Source: Pseudo-nitzschia pungens (lineage: Eukaryota > Bacillariophyta > Bacillariophyceae > Bacillariales > Bacillariaceae). From it: a stretch of DNA of 64,000 nt. Shown here piece by piece: positions 60,942 to 64,000 of this stretch. The stretch is from positions 2,914,001-2,978,000 of the forward strand of contig CM074765.1 of NCBI GenBank assembly GCA_037355855.1, in the 5' to 3' direction. Position 1 is the first letter of the stretch. Every line of letters begins with the position of its first letter. Below the pieces are notes generated by a model. It was not told the origin of the DNA, did not search any database, and was given only the letters and a program-made list of their open reading frames with translations. The translations under genes were made by a program, and so were the position numbers.

Positions 60942-63380
60942 GTGTATCGGTCGCAGAAAAGGATGCAGGTACTTGTTTTCTGCTGTTCATGCCTTGCGCT
61001 CATTCTATTGGATTCCACATTAATAGGTTTCGTGTCAGGATTTACCTCTAGCCCATTCAAAGCTAAAGCACAATGGGGAGCGTTTGCAAATGAGGGATCA
61101 TGCGTTCCAGCTAATTCAGTAGCAACGTCTGTATTGGAAGATCTCGAAAGTTTCACTGTCAAGGAACTAAAGCAAATCCTGAAGGACAATGGACTCGACC
61201 AAGAACGTGGAATTTTGACCAAACTGAAACGAAAGCAAGATCTAGTTGATTACCTCCGACAGAACTTGGTGGTTGTCGATGAGGACTATGACGATGATGA
61301 TGATCCTAACTCAGTGATGCCTCCTGTTGGAATAGAATTGGCAGAAGGCGACTTTTCCATCATAGAGGACGACGGAGTGAGTGACGTAAGCAATTTTTCA
61401 TCCCAAATGGAGGTTACATCTCAAACCAGCTCTAAATCAATACCATTGCCGGGGTTAAGCCCGGAAATCGCATGTAAGATCCCAGCCGTCGTCCAGGAAA
61501 AAATGGCTAGCCGAGGAATAAATTCACTCCTTCCAATTCAGCAGGCATCCTTCGACAAAATCTACGAGGGAATGGATGCCGTCTTATATTCTCCGACTGG
61601 AAGTGGAAAGACACTAGCTTTCGTGCTGCCTCTCCTGTCGTCAGCAAAACGAAGACCCTGGTTGCGCAAAAAAGTTGCCTCTCCCCGCATTCTTACGATT
61701 TGTCCGTCAAGGGAGCTCGCGAAGCAGGTTGGAAAGGAATATTCTAAGTTGGTTGGGAAGGCCTTTGGAGTGGCCACAGTATTTGGAGGCGTCCCCCTTG
61801 AGAGACACGTATCCCTTCTAAAGAAAAAGCCCCAAATTTTGGTGACGACCCCTGGTCGGCTGCGGGAATTAGTCAGGGAGGGCCACATGGACTACTCGCA
61901 GGTGACGACTTTAGTTTTGGATGAAGCTGATTTGCTTTTGGATCGGCAGGACTCACCCGACGTTTTTTCGGCGATTGAGGATATTGAAAATGCACTTGAG
62001 GATATTGATGATGAAGATCCAGAATATCAAATGATTCTCGTGTCGGCAACAATTGGTGAAAATGTCAAGGATTTTGCTAGAGAAATGGAATTTCCAAAGT
62101 CTTCCTTCATCAAGATCGATGGGAACCAAGACAGCAAAACTCTCGTGAACTCAATGAGCAGTGTACGAAATGCCTCAGGTGCGCCCATATCTAACAATGC
62201 GGGGCCCTCTCTATCAATTACTTCGTCTCCGAATGCAGCAACAGTCGGACACTGGCATATGTCGTGCAAGTCTGCTATTCGCCCTGATATTACTGCAAAC
62301 CTTATATCTGTCCTTTCACCACGATTGACCATTGTCTTTGTCCCGACCAAATCCGAGACTGAAAGCGTCGCCGCGTTTCTCTCTGAAAAGGCAGCGGGGA
62401 CGACGATTCGCATTCTACATGGAGATATGTCGCAGAGTGCTCGCTCGAGATGTATTGCCATGGTTCGAGACGATGCAATCCGAAAAGATCAGCAACAACA
62501 ACGATTTTGGAATGAAAGTGGCCAAATCCTAGTTGCCACCGACGTTGCCTCTCGGGGTCTGGATCTTCCCAACGTCGATTTGGTAGTGCAGTTCGGCTTG
62601 CCTAGAATTGCCGGGAAAGACGGGACTGTGAATCCCGAGCTCTATGCTCATCGGACCGGGCGGACCGGGCGCTTTCGCGCAACTCCACACAAACAAGACT
62701 GGGCCCCTACAGCAAACCGTTACAAGACGGCGAATGCTGTTGCCCTTTACGATCCTGCTCTTGGAGAGGGAAAATTGGTCCCTAATTTGGTCGAAGCCGT
62801 TGAAGATGATTTGGGCGTCGTCATCAAAGCTATGGCGATACCTTCTTCTGCCGAAGTCGTCGATTCAGCGTATCAACGTTTATCATTGGATCTTCTCAGC
62901 AACCGTGACTCGGGCACGTCATCGCTATCGACATCGAAAAACAACCAACCAGCCGATTTGGCAACTTATTTTAAGCAACAACTGAAATCCGACGAGCGGA
63001 TTGATGTAACCAATCCACAAGAGCTCCTCGATCACCTTGCAAATGCCATGGTGTCCATGTCGAAATTGGATCATTCGTTATCACCCTTTACCCAATCATC
63101 CTCTTTGTTGACCGGGGACCCGACGATGAATACAGTTCGGCTGTATTCCCGAACCGGTGATGATCCCCTGACTCCCCCCATCGTAACGAATTTTTGCAAA
63201 GAAAGAGGATCCGGGAAACTTGGTCGAGTTACGATTGCAAGAGATGGATCAGCAGTTTTTGATTTGCCGAAGAAACGAGCAAAAAGACTCTTGGAGACCT
63301 TCGTGGCTGAAGATGAAAACCAGAGAATAGAAGGGTTAGAATATAGTTTGGAAATCCCAATCACCCTTCCAGACTTGTAG
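60942..63380 (+). CDS. DEAD-box RNA helicase with SAP domain, probably plastid-targeted
   Basis: 812 residues from 60942. The second Met (60963) starts a better signal peptide (MQVLVFCCSCLALILL). It is followed by VSGFTSSPF, a Gly-Phe step typical of diatom plastid pre-sequences. A SAP domain is at about residues 66-108 (FTVKELKQILKDNGL). Helicase motifs: Q motif PIQQASF, I SPTGSGKT (~220), Ia PSRELAK, Ib TPGRL, II DEAD at 327, III SAT, then IV-V ILVATDVASRGLDLP and VI HRTGRTGRF at 570. All are intact, so an ATP-dependent RNA helicase acting in plastid RNA processing or ribosome assembly is likely. The C-terminal ~200 residues are family-specific. It is convergent with the TPR-like gene. Confidence 0.85.
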   Translation: MYRSQKRMQVLVFCCSCLALILLDSTLIGFVSGFTSSPFKAKAQWGAFANEGSCVPANSVATSVLEDLESFTVKELKQILKDNGLDQERGILTKLKRKQDLVDYLRQNLVVVDEDYDDDDDPNSVMPPVGIELAEGDFSIIEDDGVSDVSNFSSQMEVTSQTSSKSIPLPGLSPEIACKIPAVVQEKMASRGINSLLPIQQASFDKIYEGMDAVLYSPTGSGKTLAFVLPLLSSAKRRPWLRKKVASPRILTICPSRELAKQVGKEYSKLVGKAFGVATVFGGVPLERHVSLLKKKPQILVTTPGRLRELVREGHMDYSQVTTLVLDEADLLLDRQDSPDVFSAIEDIENALEDIDDEDPEYQMILVSATIGENVKDFAREMEFPKSSFIKIDGNQDSKTLVNSMSSVRNASGAPISNNAGPSLSITSSPNAATVGHWHMSCKSAIRPDITANLISVLSPRLTIVFVPTKSETESVAAFLSEKAAGTTIRILHGDMSQSARSRCIAMVRDDAIRKDQQQQRFWNESGQILVATDVASRGLDLPNVDLVVQFGLPRIAGKDGTVNPELYAHRTGRTGRFRATPHKQDWAPTANRYKTANAVALYDPALGEGKLVPNLVEAVEDDLGVVIKAMAIPSSAEVVDSAYQRLSLDLLSNRDSGTSSLSTSKNNQPADLATYFKQQLKSDERIDVTNPQELLDHLANAMVSMSKLDHSLSPFTQSSSLLTGDPTMNTVRLYSRTGDDPLTPPIVTNFCKERGSGKLGRVTIARDGSAVFDLPKKRAKRLLETFVAEDENQRIEGLEYSLEIPITLPDL

Positions 63381-63479
63381 GTTTTCAAACAAAACAAAGA
63401 AGAGAAAATCAGAAAAGTTGATCCAGTAATCTTGCTTCTATTTCAATTTTCCTCTATTGATGCTGTCATGTGATCATAG

Positions 63480-64000
63480 TCACTCCCAACCCCGTCGTTT
63501 CATCGCTACTTTTGCAACGTCCACCATAGGATCTCTCCTCCCGATAGATTTTGCATATTCTGTTTCAATGGCGTTGACCATCCATTGCTGAGACAATTTC
63601 TCGTCCTTCAAACTTTCAAAGTACAGAGATAAATAAAGAGATGCATAGAACTGATTCCCTGCGTTGTTTGCGTTAGCATTCTCGGCCATCGACATCAATT
63701 CTTTTTCTGGATCCGGAATAGACCCTTGCTCGCCCAGAAAAAGTTTTTGGACGAGTCGCATCACCGGCCTCCGATCCTTGCCAACAGTCAATTTCTGGTT
63801 TCGTGCTTCAACTAAAGAGTCAATACCTTCTGTTTTCGCTAGGCACAACAAATGCCATATCTGCTCTTCGGTATCGTTGGGATTGACAGCAACGTCTGTG
63901 GCAAATTGCTCTGCACCCTCTTTGTATCGACCTGCGTAGTACAGGGATAAACCCCGCTGCCACAAGTAGGGCTTTCGTCGCGGATCATCTCGTATGATTG
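63480..64000 (-). CDS. TPR-like protein, 5' end outside the window
   Basis: The frame is open to the window edge; the TTG at 63965 is not a credible start because coding-like sequence continues upstream (RDDPRRKPYL). Visible are 161 residues plus about 11 more. A tetratricopeptide-type helix pair is seen (LWQRGLSLYYAGRYKEGAEQFATDVAVNP), then helices around DTEEQIWHLLCLAK and FYASLYLSLYFESLKDEKLSQQWM. The pattern resembles short TPR proteins of algae with plastid location. The function is a binding scaffold at most. It is convergent with the helicase gene, 99 bp between stops. Confidence 0.65.
   Translation of the reverse strand, partial: IIRDDPRRKPYLWQRGLSLYYAGRYKEGAEQFATDVAVNPNDTEEQIWHLLCLAKTEGIDSLVEARNQKLTVGKDRRPVMRLVQKLFLGEQGSIPDPEKELMSMAENANANNAGNQFYASLYLSLYFESLKDEKLSQQWMVNAIETEYAKSIGRRDPMVDVAKVAMKRRGWE

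Noticed and set aside
1..64000. tRNA or rRNA genes
   Set aside because: I looked for GTTCGA-type T-arm words with matching stems and found none outside coding regions that could be folded by eye; a tRNAscan run would be decisive.

Overview
The window looks like nuclear DNA of a photosynthetic stramenopile, most probably a pennate diatom. Host genes are mostly intronless and well spaced. Several proteins begin with a signal peptide followed by a Gly-Phe or Ala-Phe step, as in bipartite plastid pre-sequences of diatoms. One acidic membrane protein carries an R-x-L site. The repeats are the kind known from diatoms: Ty3/gypsy retrotransposons, Tc1/mariner elements and MITEs. Species cannot be named from the sequence alone.

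Layout. 1-3.4 kb: the 3' part of a Cys-rich gene, then a Tc1/IS630-like DDE transposase. 3.4-4.6 kb: noncoding, with a small MITE. 4.6-8.0 kb: a convergent pair, a flavin monooxygenase-like protein and a PfkB/MAK32-like kinase. 8.0-11.3 kb: noncoding, with a 1.1 kb fold-back element built of 20-bp palindromes and a second copy of the MITE. 11.3-21.8 kb: host genes for an SLC35B-type nucleotide-sugar transporter (one predicted intron), an RTP1/TANGO6-like HEAT protein, a GNAT acetyltransferase and an SLX1-like GIY-YIG nuclease.

21.87-35.09 kb: a complete 13.2 kb transposon-like element with long, nearly perfect terminal inverted repeats. Their tips are arrays of CCGCGG palindromes. It encodes five proteins: a Ulp1-type SUMO protease with N-terminal 27-residue repeats, two unrecognised basic or zinc-binding proteins, a protein with a possible PH-like fold, and a 969-residue protein with a RING finger and a DUF6589-like (putative transposase) layout. 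It sits 87 bp upstream of the SLX1-like start codon. This is the most interesting object in the window.

35.6-39.9 kb: host genes for a CK2-alpha-like kinase with a signal anchor and an acidic single-pass membrane protein. 40.9-56.8 kb: a nest of Ty3/gypsy elements. Element A (317-bp LTRs that read as identical, 5-bp TSD) lies inside the related, deleted element B. Element C is a different family with LTRs of about 188 bp. Around them are a pol fragment, an inverted LTR and other scraps. 56.8-59.0 kb: a mariner transposase pseudogene interrupted by a 1.1 kb hAT-like nonautonomous element with a perfect 8-bp TSD. 60.9-64 kb: a plastid-type SAP/DEAD-box RNA helicase and a TPR-like gene cut by the right edge.

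Host genes show no shared pathway. The mobile DNA shows a clear order of events: mariner, then a hAT-like insertion into it, and separately element B followed by element A inside it.
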